The position numbers were made by a program, and so were the translations under genes. Below are positions 1-6,220 of a stretch of DNA of 8,263 nucleotides, in pieces. Under the pieces are notes generated by a model, which saw only the letters and a list, made by a program, of their open reading frames with translations, was not told the DNA's origin and did no database searches. The stretch's first letter is position 1. Every line of letters begins with the position of its first letter. Origin of the DNA: Clostridia bacterium (GTDB taxonomy: Bacteria > Bacillota > Clostridia > Oscillospirales > RGIG577); assembly GCA_017419325.1 (NCBI GenBank), contig JAFOLN010000201.1, positions 1-8,263 on the forward strand. Reading direction: 5' to 3'.

Positions 1-21
1 GCAAAACCCCGTCGAAAAAAC

Positions 22-50
22 GGATTTTTTTGCGGCCGGCGCATATAAAT
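22..50 (+). promoter_or_regulatory. Candidate SigE-type promoter for sigK (weak)
   Basis: CATATAAAT at 42-50 resembles the SigE -10 element (CATAcanT). GGATTTT at 22-28 is a partial match to the SigE -35 element, with 13 bases between the two. In sporulating Firmicutes sigK is first transcribed in the mother cell by SigE, so this is the expected type of promoter. The -35 match is poor and the region is short, so this is a guess guided by the gene downstream. Confidence 0.25.
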
Positions 51-79
51 ATAGAAGAAATTCGACGCCGGAGGTAATT

Positions 80-778
80 ATGCTCACTTTTCAGATACTC
101 ATAGCCGCCCTTTACAACGCCTGGTGCCTTATCCTGTTCGTGACGGGTCAGAACGTGTTCTCCCGCCCGCTTTCCGCCGCCGAGGAGCGGGAATGCTTCG
201 CCGCCATGAAGGCGGGGGACCGCGCCGCCCGCGAAAAGCTCATAGAGCACAACTTAAGGCTCGTGGCGCACATCGTAAAAAAATACAGCGCGCGCCGCTC
301 CGACAGCGAGGACCTTATATCCATAGGCTCCATAGGCCTTATAAAGGCGGCGGACACCTTCAACGCGGATAAGGGCTCCCGCTTCGCGACATACGCCTCG
401 CGCTGCATAGACAACGAGATTCTTATGTATCTTCGCAGCTCGAAGCGCCTTTCCGCGGAGGTGTCGCTCTACGAGCCCATAGAAAGCGACGCCGAGGGCA
501 ACACGCTTGCCATAATGGACGTTTTAAAGACGGAGGACACCGTACCGGGCGAGGTGGCGAAAAGAATACAGACCGCCCGCGCCCTTGAATGCATAAACAG
601 CGTATTGAATGTGCGGGAACGAAGGATAATAAAAGCGCGCTACGGTCTTTACGGCACGCGCCCGCTTACGCAGACGGAGACGGCCGAGCGCCTCGGCATA
701 TCGAGAAGCTACGTTTCGCGCATCGAGAAAAAGGCGGTCGAAAAGCTCAGGGAGGCAATGGAGGGCGGGGAGTCATGA
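80..778 (+). CDS. sigK: RNA polymerase sporulation sigma factor SigK (pro-SigK)
   Basis: This is a 232-residue sigma-70-family factor of the late mother-cell sporulation type; SigK directs coat, cortex and mother-cell lysis genes. Region 2 is recognisable at residues 55-118: IEHNLRLVAHIVKKY (55-69), DLISIGSIGLIK (78-89) and the -10-binding segment RFATYASRCIDNEILMYLR (101-119). Region 4 has a helix-turn-helix around TQTETAERLGISRSYVSRIEKKA (197-219). Residues 1-22 are hydrophobic and resemble the pro-sequence that the membrane protease SpoIVFB removes in Bacillus subtilis. The frame is complete, so no skin-type element interrupts it. The start is supported by GGAGG at 70-74, five bases before the ATG. 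The assignment to SigK rather than SigE, SigF or SigG rests on family resemblance from memory, especially the HNLRLVAHIVKKY block together with the N-terminus. Confidence 0.9.
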   Translation: MLTFQILIAALYNAWCLILFVTGQNVFSRPLSAAEERECFAAMKAGDRAAREKLIEHNLRLVAHIVKKYSARRSDSEDLISIGSIGLIKAADTFNADKGSRFATYASRCIDNEILMYLRSSKRLSAEVSLYEPIESDAEGNTLAIMDVLKTEDTVPGEVAKRIQTARALECINSVLNVRERRIIKARYGLYGTRPLTQTETAERLGISRSYVSRIEKKAVEKLREAMEGGES

Positions 779-807
779 ATGAAGTTTGTTAAAGATATGT
801 CGATATT

Positions 808-823
808 TGCATATCGATATGCA
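808..823. promoter_or_regulatory. 16-bp perfect palindrome upstream of rex, possible operator
   Basis: TGCATATCGATATGCA is identical to its own reverse complement over all 16 bases. It lies in the 135-nt spacer between sigK and rex, about 35 bases upstream of the candidate -10 element. A perfect dyad of this length outside a gene suggests a binding site for a dimeric regulator. It does not match the Rex operator (TTGTTAA-N4-TTAACAA), and no U-tract follows, so it is not a terminator. Which protein would bind is unknown. Confidence 0.4.
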
Positions 824-834
824 TTTTTCGTTTC

Positions 835-863
835 TTCCCGGGACGCGCCCGACGGGTTATACT
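835..863 (+). promoter_or_regulatory. Candidate SigA promoter for rex-adhE
   Basis: TATACT at 858-863 is a good -10 hexamer. Seventeen bases upstream lies TTCCCG (835-840), only a 3/6 match to TTGACA. Transcription would start near 870, giving a leader of about 44 nt that is almost entirely purine. The weak -35 could mean that the promoter needs an activator. CCCG (837-840) and CGGG (853-856) could also pair across the spacer. Confidence 0.4.
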
Positions 864-913
864 TTAAGTACAAAGAGGGGAAAGAAGAAAAAGAAGAAAA
901 GAGGGGATGCGTC

Positions 914-1549
914 ATGCGAAACAACATTTCACGCGAAACGCTGCAGCGAATGGCGGTTTATCTCGATCTTATAAAGTCGGTTCAGAACAACGGCAAGGAA
1001 AACATCTCGTCAAAGGCCATCGCCGACGAGCTGGGACTTATAGAGATACAGGTAAGAAAGGATCTCGCGGCCGTAAGCTCAAAGGGAAAGCCCAAGGTGG
1101 GCTACAACAAAAACGAGCTTATACGCGACATAAAGGCATATATAGGATGCGGAAGCGAAAAGAACGCCGTGCTTGTGGGCGCGGGGAGGCTCGGAAGGGC
1201 GCTCCTTTCATACAAGGGCTTCGGGGACTACGGCTTCAACATCCTTGCGGCGTTCGACGCGGACAAAAGAAAAACGGGGATATACGACGGCACAAAGGAG
1301 ATACTCCCGATTGAGGAGCTGCCGGAGTTCTGCCGCGAGCACAGAATAAAGATAGGCATTATAACGGTGCCCGCCCCCGCGGCTCAGAGGACGCTCGACG
1401 TACTCATAGAAAACGGCATAATAGCCGTATGGAACTTCGCTCCGGTACACCTGAACGCCCCGCCCGACATCATAGTAAAGCATGAAAATATGGCCATATC
1501 CCTGGCCGTGCTTTCAAGGCAGATAGAGGAACGAAACGAAACCCGGTAA
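914..1549 (+). CDS. rex: Redox-sensing transcriptional repressor Rex
   Basis: Rex is a dimeric repressor that leaves DNA when NADH rises and so controls fermentation and NADH-oxidation genes. The protein is 211 residues, a normal length for the family. Residues 1-70 form the winged-helix DNA-binding domain, with ISRETLQRMAVYLDLI near the N-terminus and the recognition segment QVRKDL (46-51) followed by KVGYN (61-65). The Rossmann NAD(H)-binding domain starts with VLVGAGRLGRAL (86-97), has acidic residues D115 and D117 after the second strand, and ends with the conserved WNFAPVHL (173-180). The frame stays open upstream to 779, but that stretch encodes a lysine/glutamate-rich run from the leader. 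The ATG at 914 has GAGGGG (901-906) seven bases upstream and gives the usual Rex N-terminus. adhE follows 44 bases downstream with no terminator between, so the two probably form one operon. Confidence 0.94.
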   Translation: MRNNISRETLQRMAVYLDLIKSVQNNGKENISSKAIADELGLIEIQVRKDLAAVSSKGKPKVGYNKNELIRDIKAYIGCGSEKNAVLVGAGRLGRALLSYKGFGDYGFNILAAFDADKRKTGIYDGTKEILPIEELPEFCREHRIKIGIITVPAPAAQRTLDVLIENGIIAVWNFAPVHLNAPPDIIVKHENMAISLAVLSRQIEERNETR

Positions 1550-1563
1550 TCATCATGAAAGTA

Positions 1564-1577
1564 TTTATTTAAATAAA
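1564..1577. repeat. 14-bp AT-only palindrome between rex and adhE
   Basis: TTTATTTAAATAAA is a perfect palindrome ending just before the adhE ribosome binding site (GGAG at 1581-1584). It could be an operator or a weak A/U hairpin near the adhE start. Centred on the Rex operator consensus it matches about 8 of 14 defined positions and lacks the key G and C, so it is not a convincing Rex site. No -35/-10 pair is evident in this gap. Confidence 0.35.
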
Positions 1578-1593
1578 GAAGGAGATGTGTAAA

Positions 1594-4221
1594 ATGTTAA
1601 AGAAGAACTCAAAGCCCCGCGAGATAATAGACAGCAAGGAAAAGCTGGACGCGGCCATTAAAAGAGTAAAAGAGGCGCAGAAGATATTCTCCACATACTC
1701 CCAGGAGGAGACGGACAGAATATTCGCGGCCGCAGCCACCGCGGCTAACAAGGCGCGCATACCGCTTGCACGTCTGGCGGCAGAGGAGACGAAGATGGGC
1801 GTAGTTGAGGACAAGGTGATAAAGAACCACTTCGCCTCCGAATATATCTATAACGCGTACCGAAACGTAAAGACCTGCGGCGTAATAGAAGAGGACAAGG
1901 TATACGGCATGAAAAAGATTGCCGAGCCCGTGGGCGTTATCGCGGCAATAATACCGACGACCAACCCCACCTCCACGGCGATATTCAAGATACTCATCGC
2001 ATTAAAGACGCGAAACGGCATCATAATAAGCCCCCATCCGAAGGCAAGACGCTGCACCGCGGAGACGGCAAGGCTTCTTCTTGAGGCGGCGGTTGCGGCA
2101 GGCGCTCCCGAGGGCATCATCGACTGGATAGACATTCCGTCCGTTGAGCTTTCGAACATCGTTATGAAGTCCGCCGACATAATACTTGCGACCGGCGGCC
2201 CCGGCATGGTAAAGGCCGCATATTCAAGCGGCAAGCCCGCCATAGGCGTAGGCGCGGGCAACGTGCCCGCCGTTATAGACGACAGCGCGGACATAAAGCT
2301 TGCTGTAAACTCCGTTATCCACTCGAAGACCTTCGACAACGGCATGATCTGCGCGTCCGAGCAGTCGGTCATCGTTCTCCCCAAGGTATACGAGGAGGTA
2401 AAGCGCGAGTTCAAGGCAAGAGGCTGCCATATATTAACGAAGGACGAGGCGGCGAAGGTAAGAAAGGCGATAATCATAAACGGCGCGCTTAACGCGGGCA
2501 TCGTGGGCCAGAAGGCGGCTGACATCGCGGCTCTGGCCGACGTAAAGGTTCCCGCGGAGACGAAGATAATCATAGGCGAGGTCGACAGCGTTGATATGAG
2601 CGAGGAGTTTGCCCATGAGAAGCTTTCTCCGGTGCTTGCAATGTACAAGGCGAAGGATTTCGACGACGCCGTAAAGAAGGCGGAGCGCCTCGTTGAGGAC
2701 GGCGGCTACGGTCACACGTCCGCCATATATATAAACGAGCAGACGGGCAAGGAGAAGCTTTTAAAGTTCGAGGCCGCAATGAAGACGGGCCGCATAATCG
2801 TGAACACCCCGTCCTCCCAGGGCGCGATAGGCGACCTCTACAACTTCAAGCTCCTTCCCTCCCTTACGCTGGGCTGCGGCTCCTGGGGCGGAAACAGCGT
2901 ATCGGAGAACGTGGGAATAAAGCAGCTTCTGAATATAAAGACTGTTGCAAAGAGGAGAGAGAATATGCTGTGGTTCAGAGCACCCGAAAAGGTATATATA
3001 AAGAAAGGCTGCCTGCCCGTGGCTCTGTCGGAGCTTCGCGACGTGCTTGGGAAAAAGAAGGTATTCATAGTTACCGACACGTTCTTATATGAGAACGGCT
3101 ACACGAAGGCAGTTGCCGACAAGCTCGACGAGATGGGCATAAAGCATACCACGTTCTACGACGTGGCCCCCGACCCGACGCTTGCATGCGCAAAGGAGGG
3201 CGCGCGTCAGATGGCGGCCTTCGCGCCCGACACCATAATAGCCGTGGGCGGCGGCAGCGCGATGGACGCGGCCAAGATAATGTGGGTAATGTACGAGCAT
3301 CCCGAGGCTGACTTTATGGATATGGCAATGCGCTTCGTAGACATAAGAAAGCGCATATACACCTTCCCCAAGATGGGCGAAAAGGCGTACTTCATCGCAA
3401 TACCCACCTCCGCGGGCACCGGAAGCGAGGTAACCCCCTTCGCCGTTATCACCGATGAGCAGTCCGGCATAAAGTATCCGCTGGCCGACTACGAGCTTAT
3501 GCCCAACATGGCAATAGTGGACGCGGACATGATGATGGACGCGCCCAAGGGACTTACGGCGGCGTCCGGCATAGACGCGGTGACCCATGCGCTGGAGGCA
3601 TACGCCGCAATGCTTGCGACCGACTACACCGACAGCCTCGCGCTGGGTGCGCTCAAGCTCATATTCAAGTACCTGCCGAGGGCTTACGACAACGGCCCGA
3701 ACGACGCTGAAGCGCGCGAGAAGATGGCCAACGCCGCAAACATGGCGGGCATGGCGTTCGCCAACGCTTTCCTCGGCGTGTGCCACTCCATGGCGCATAA
3801 GCTGGGCGCGTTCCACCATCTGCCCCACGGCGTTGCGAACGCCCTTATGATAGACGAGGTTCTCCGCTTCAACGCGGTTGAGGCTCCCTCGAAGATGGGC
3901 ACCTTCTCCCAGTACGGCCATCCCCATACGCTCCGACGCTACGCGGAGGTTGCAGAGCATCTGGGTCTCGGCGGCAAGACCGATGAGGAAAAGCTTGAAA
4001 ACCTCATAAAAGCCCTGGACGAGCTCAAACAAAAGGTGGGCATAAAGAAGACCATAAAGGACTACGGCATAACTGAAAAGGCCTTCCTTGAAAGCCTTGA
4101 CGAAATGACCGAGCAGGCCTTCGACGACCAGTGCACCGGCGCAAACCCGCGCTACCCGCTCATGAGCGAGATAAAGCAGATGTATAAGAACGCCTACTAC
4201 GGCACGAATGTAAAAGTTTAA
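1594..4221 (+). CDS. adhE: Bifunctional aldehyde-alcohol dehydrogenase AdhE
   Basis: AdhE reduces acetyl-CoA to acetaldehyde and then to ethanol, consuming two NADH; the family forms cytoplasmic helical filaments (spirosomes). The protein is 875 residues, within the usual range (about 860-890). The N-terminal CoA-acylating aldehyde dehydrogenase domain covers roughly residues 1-445, with PTTNPTSTA at 121-129 and catalytic cysteine C253 in FDNGMICASEQS. The linker around RRENMLWFRAPEKVY (454-468) is typical. The C-terminal iron-dependent alcohol dehydrogenase has GGGS at 552-555, TSAGTGSEVTPFA at 605-617, and likely metal ligands D661, H665, H731 and H745. All key residues are present. The first in-frame ATG at 1585 directly abuts the GGAG at 1581-1584, so the ATG at 1594, nine bases after it, is preferred. 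The gene lies 44 bases after rex, implying redox control, and is followed by a strong terminator. Confidence 0.97.
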   Translation: MLKKNSKPREIIDSKEKLDAAIKRVKEAQKIFSTYSQEETDRIFAAAATAANKARIPLARLAAEETKMGVVEDKVIKNHFASEYIYNAYRNVKTCGVIEEDKVYGMKKIAEPVGVIAAIIPTTNPTSTAIFKILIALKTRNGIIISPHPKARRCTAETARLLLEAAVAAGAPEGIIDWIDIPSVELSNIVMKSADIILATGGPGMVKAAYSSGKPAIGVGAGNVPAVIDDSADIKLAVNSVIHSKTFDNGMICASEQSVIVLPKVYEEVKREFKARGCHILTKDEAAKVRKAIIINGALNAGIVGQKAADIAALADVKVPAETKIIIGEVDSVDMSEEFAHEKLSPVLAMYKAKDFDDAVKKAERLVEDGGYGHTSAIYINEQTGKEKLLKFEAAMKTGRIIVNTPSSQGAIGDLYNFKLLPSLTLGCGSWGGNSVSENVGIKQLLNIKTVAKRRENMLWFRAPEKVYIKKGCLPVALSELRDVLGKKKVFIVTDTFLYENGYTKAVADKLDEMGIKHTTFYDVAPDPTLACAKEGARQMAAFAPDTIIAVGGGSAMDAAKIMWVMYEHPEADFMDMAMRFVDIRKRIYTFPKMGEKAYFIAIPTSAGTGSEVTPFAVITDEQSGIKYPLADYELMPNMAIVDADMMMDAPKGLTAASGIDAVTHALEAYAAMLATDYTDSLALGALKLIFKYLPRAYDNGPNDAEAREKMANAANMAGMAFANAFLGVCHSMAHKLGAFHHLPHGVANALMIDEVLRFNAVEAPSKMGTFSQYGHPHTLRRYAEVAEHLGLGGKTDEEKLENLIKALDELKQKVGIKKTIKDYGITEKAFLESLDEMTEQAFDDQCTGANPRYPLMSEIKQMYKNAYYGTNVKV

Positions 4222-4237
4222 TTAAGCGTCCCCCCGA

Positions 4238-4274
4238 AAAAGGCTCCGTGCGTTTCTTCGCACGGGGCCTTTTA
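4238..4274 (+). terminator. Rho-independent terminator of rex-adhE
   Basis: A 15-bp stem pairs 4238-4252 with 4259-4273 (one G-T wobble) around the loop TTTCTT. The stem runs AAAAGGC-T-CCGTGCG, so the 3' arm ends in TTTT. The A-run on the 5' side means it could also stop transcription from the opposite strand. It lies 16 bases after the adhE stop and separates adhE from rpsB. Confidence 0.92.
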
Positions 4275-4304
4275 TAAAAACCTGAAATTTTTTGAAATTG
4301 CCTC

Positions 4305-4333
4305 TTGTAATATTGTTTTTCATGTGATAAAAT
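4305..4333 (+). promoter_or_regulatory. SigA promoter with extended -10 for rpsB-tsf
   Basis: TTGTAA (4305-4310) and TAAAAT (4328-4333) are separated by 17 bases. TGA directly before the -10 hexamer supplies an extended -10 (TGn) element, and the spacer is AT-rich. The start of transcription should be near 4340, giving a leader of about 105 nt. This is the best-formed promoter in the window, as expected for a ribosomal protein operon. Confidence 0.8.
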
Positions 4334-4339
4334 GCTCTG

Positions 4340-4431
4340 GTGGTATTGTTAGGCAAGCCATGCCAAATACACACACCGCGCATGCCTTTGGTGACAGGGT
4401 AAATTTACACTGCGCGGTGGCGGTATAACCG
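4340..4431 (+). promoter_or_regulatory. Structured 5' leader of rpsB, candidate cis-regulatory RNA
   Basis: The leader contains a 9-bp perfect stem CACCGCGCA/TGCGCGGTG (4374-4382 with 4411-4419) closing a 28-nt loop, directly followed by a small CGGT-ATA-ACCG hairpin (4421-4431) that abuts the rpsB Shine-Dalgarno at 4432-4438. Upstream, GGCA/TGCC (4352-4355 with 4361-4364) and CCAAA/TTTGG (4363-4367 with 4387-4391) can also pair, and they compete partly with the main stem. S2 controls its own operon through the rpsB leader in gammaproteobacteria. That this leader does the same is inference, and I do not recognise a named RNA family here. Confidence 0.45.
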
Positions 4432-4445
4432 AAGGAGGAACAATA

Positions 4446-5213
4446 ATGGCAGTAGTATCTATGAAGCAGCTTCTGGAGGCCGGCGTACATTTCGGTCATC
4501 AGACGAGAAGATGGAACCCGAAAATGGCTGAGTACATTTTCACCGAGAGAAACGGCATCTACATCATCGACCTTCAGAAGACCGTAAAGAAAATCGAAGA
4601 AGCATATTTCTTCATCCGCGAGGTTGCGGCAAACGGCGGCGAAGTGCTTTTCGTCGGCACGAAGAAGCAGGCTCAGGAGTCCATCAAGGAAGAGGCCGAG
4701 AGAGTTGGCATGTATTATGTAAACGCACGCTGGCTCGGCGGCATGCTCACCAACTTCAAGACCATAAAGAAGAGAATAGAGCGTCTTGACAAGTTAAAGA
4801 AGATGGAGCAGGAAGGCGTGTTCGACCTTCTGCCCAAGAAGGAAGTCGTTAAGCTCCGCCTTGAGGCTGAAAAGCTCGAAAAGTTCTTAGGCGGCATAAA
4901 GAACATGAAGAAGCTTCCCGCGGCTATATTCGTTGTTGACCCGAGAAAAGAGCGCATCGCTATCGCCGAAGCAAGAAAGCTCGGCATACCGATCGTTGCT
5001 ATCGTTGACACCAACTGCGACCCCGACGAGGTCGACTACGTTATCCCCGGCAACGACGACGCTATCCGCGCCGTAAAGCTGATGGCTTCCATCGTTTCCA
5101 ACGCAATACTTGAGGGCAGACAGGGCGAGCAGTTCGACGATTCTTCCGCAGAGGGCGCAGAAGCGGCTAAAGAGGCCGAGGCTGAGGAAGCTCCCGCAAA
5201 GGAAGCCGAATAA
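4446..5213 (+). CDS. rpsB: 30S ribosomal protein S2
   Basis: S2 is an essential small-subunit ribosomal protein that joins late in 30S assembly and is needed, with S1, for initiation. Family signatures are LLEAGVHFGHQTRRWNPKM (9-27), RWLGGMLTNF (95-104) and the C-terminal VDTNCDPDEVDYVIPGNDDA (187-206). The protein is 255 residues, slightly longer than the roughly 240 of Escherichia coli S2. The extra length is an acidic Ala/Glu-rich tail from about residue 228, which looks disordered. AAGGAGG (4432-4438) lies seven bases before the ATG. tsf follows after 39 bases without a terminator, so the pair is co-transcribed. Isoleucine codons shift to ATC here, unlike sigK, as expected for a highly expressed gene. 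Confidence 0.99.
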   Translation: MAVVSMKQLLEAGVHFGHQTRRWNPKMAEYIFTERNGIYIIDLQKTVKKIEEAYFFIREVAANGGEVLFVGTKKQAQESIKEEAERVGMYYVNARWLGGMLTNFKTIKKRIERLDKLKKMEQEGVFDLLPKKEVVKLRLEAEKLEKFLGGIKNMKKLPAAIFVVDPRKERIAIAEARKLGIPIVAIVDTNCDPDEVDYVIPGNDDAIRAVKLMASIVSNAILEGRQGEQFDDSSAEGAEAAKEAEAEEAPAKEAE

Positions 5214-5252
5214 TTAAAAAATAAGACTGATATATATAAGGAGGCAAATACG

Positions 5253-6173
5253 ATGGCTGCATTTACGGCTAAAGACGTACAGGCTTTAAGAGAAAAGACC
5301 GGCGTAGGCATGATGGACTGCAAGAAGGCGCTTACCGCGTCCGACGGCGACATGGAGAAGGCTATTGAATTTTTAAGAGAGCGCGGACTTGCGGCGGCTG
5401 CAAAGAAGGCGTCCCGCATAGCTGCGGAGGGTATAGTTGACGCATACGTTACCGACAACGTGGGCGTTCTCGTTGAAGTAAACTCCGAGACCGACTTCGT
5501 TGCAAAGAACCAGAGCTTCAAGGACTACGTTGCAGGCGTTGCAAAGGTAGTTGCAGAGAAGGATCCCGCAGACGTTGCGGCTCTTCTTGCCATGAAGTAC
5601 GACGATTCCCTTACCGTTGAAGAGATGCTCCGTGAGAAGATCCTCACCATCGGCGAAAACTTAAACATCCGCCGCTTTGAGCGCTACACCGGCAAGAACG
5701 TAACTTATATACACGGCGGCGGCAAGATCGGCGTTATGGTAAACTTTGACGTTGACGACGCGACCGCAAAGAACGAAGAGTTCATCACCATGGGCAAGGA
5801 CGTTGCAATGCAGATCGCGGCTCTTAACCCCACCTTCCTCTCGAAGGAGACCGTTCCCGAGGACGTTATCGCAAAGGAGAAGGAGATTAACCTTGCAGCA
5901 CTGAAGAACGACCCGAAGAACTCGAAGAAGCCCGAAAACATCCTTGTAAAGATAGTTGAAGGCAAGATGGGCAAGTACTTTGAGCAGACCTGTCTCTTAC
6001 AGCAGCCCTTCGTAAAGAACGGCGACCAGACCGTTGCACAGTATGTTGCAGAGGTAGAGAAGAAGCTCGGCACGAAGATTTCCATCGTTAAGTTCGCACG
6101 TCTCGAGAAGGGCGAAGGCCTTCAGAAGCGTGAAGACAACTTCGCAGACGAAGTTGCCGGAATGGTGAAATAA
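5253..6173 (+). CDS. tsf: Translation elongation factor Ts
   Basis: EF-Ts releases GDP from EF-Tu so that EF-Tu can rebind GTP and aminoacyl-tRNA; it acts in the cytoplasm. The protein is 306 residues, longer than the compact forms of about 200 and similar to full-length bacterial EF-Ts. The N-terminal UBA-like domain carries LREKTGVGMMDCKKAL (12-27). The EF-Tu-contacting motif TDFVAKN is at residues 80-86. Two dimerisation subdomains follow, with a characteristic KEKEI segment in between and a C-terminal end around SIVKFARLEKGEG. AAGGAGG (5238-5244) lies eight bases before the ATG. It is the second gene of the rpsB operon and ends at a terminator; pyrH, which often follows in Firmicutes, is absent. 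Confidence 0.99.
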   Translation: MAAFTAKDVQALREKTGVGMMDCKKALTASDGDMEKAIEFLRERGLAAAAKKASRIAAEGIVDAYVTDNVGVLVEVNSETDFVAKNQSFKDYVAGVAKVVAEKDPADVAALLAMKYDDSLTVEEMLREKILTIGENLNIRRFERYTGKNVTYIHGGGKIGVMVNFDVDDATAKNEEFITMGKDVAMQIAALNPTFLSKETVPEDVIAKEKEINLAALKNDPKNSKKPENILVKIVEGKMGKYFEQTCLLQQPFVKNGDQTVAQYVAEVEKKLGTKISIVKFARLEKGEGLQKREDNFADEVAGMVK

Positions 6174-6189
6174 TCACAGCCCGATAATT

Positions 6190-6219
6190 AAAGCCGCATC
6201 GTTTTCGATGCGGCTTTTT
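6190..6219 (+). terminator. Rho-independent terminator of rpsB-tsf
   Basis: A perfect 12-bp stem AAAGCCGCATCG/CGATGCGGCTTT (6190-6201 with 6206-6217) closes a TTTT loop and continues into a T-run ending at 6219. It lies 16 bases after the tsf stop. It also sits just beyond the stop codon of the convergent thioesterase gene. On that strand the T-run is shorter (TTTAATT), so it may terminate both transcripts with unequal strength. Confidence 0.93.
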
Positions 6220-6220
6220 C

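Noticed and set aside
9..31. Possible terminator of an upstream gene (CCGT/ACGG hairpin followed by seven T)
   Set aside because: The stem is only 4 bp with a 7-base loop, too weak to call, and the upstream gene is outside the window.
786..803. Possible Rex operator directly after sigK
   Set aside because: Only the left half TTGTTAA (786-792) matches; the right half agrees at 3 of 7 positions. A single half-site is weak evidence.
779..913. Longer rex start giving 45 extra N-terminal residues
   Set aside because: This stretch holds the palindrome, a -10 element and a polypurine leader. The extra residues do not look like Rex, and the ATG at 914 has a well-placed ribosome binding site.
3085..4032. 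315-codon open frame on the minus strand inside adhE
   Set aside because: It lies antisense to the conserved alcohol dehydrogenase domain, has no recognisable domain, and is explained by codon bias on the coding strand. The same applies to the 266-codon minus frame at 1848-2648.
4332..4352. Mini-ORF MLWWYC-stop upstream of rpsB, resembling a tryptophan leader peptide
   Set aside because: Its ATG overlaps the -10 hexamer of the rpsB promoter and would lie before the transcription start, and there is no ribosome binding site.
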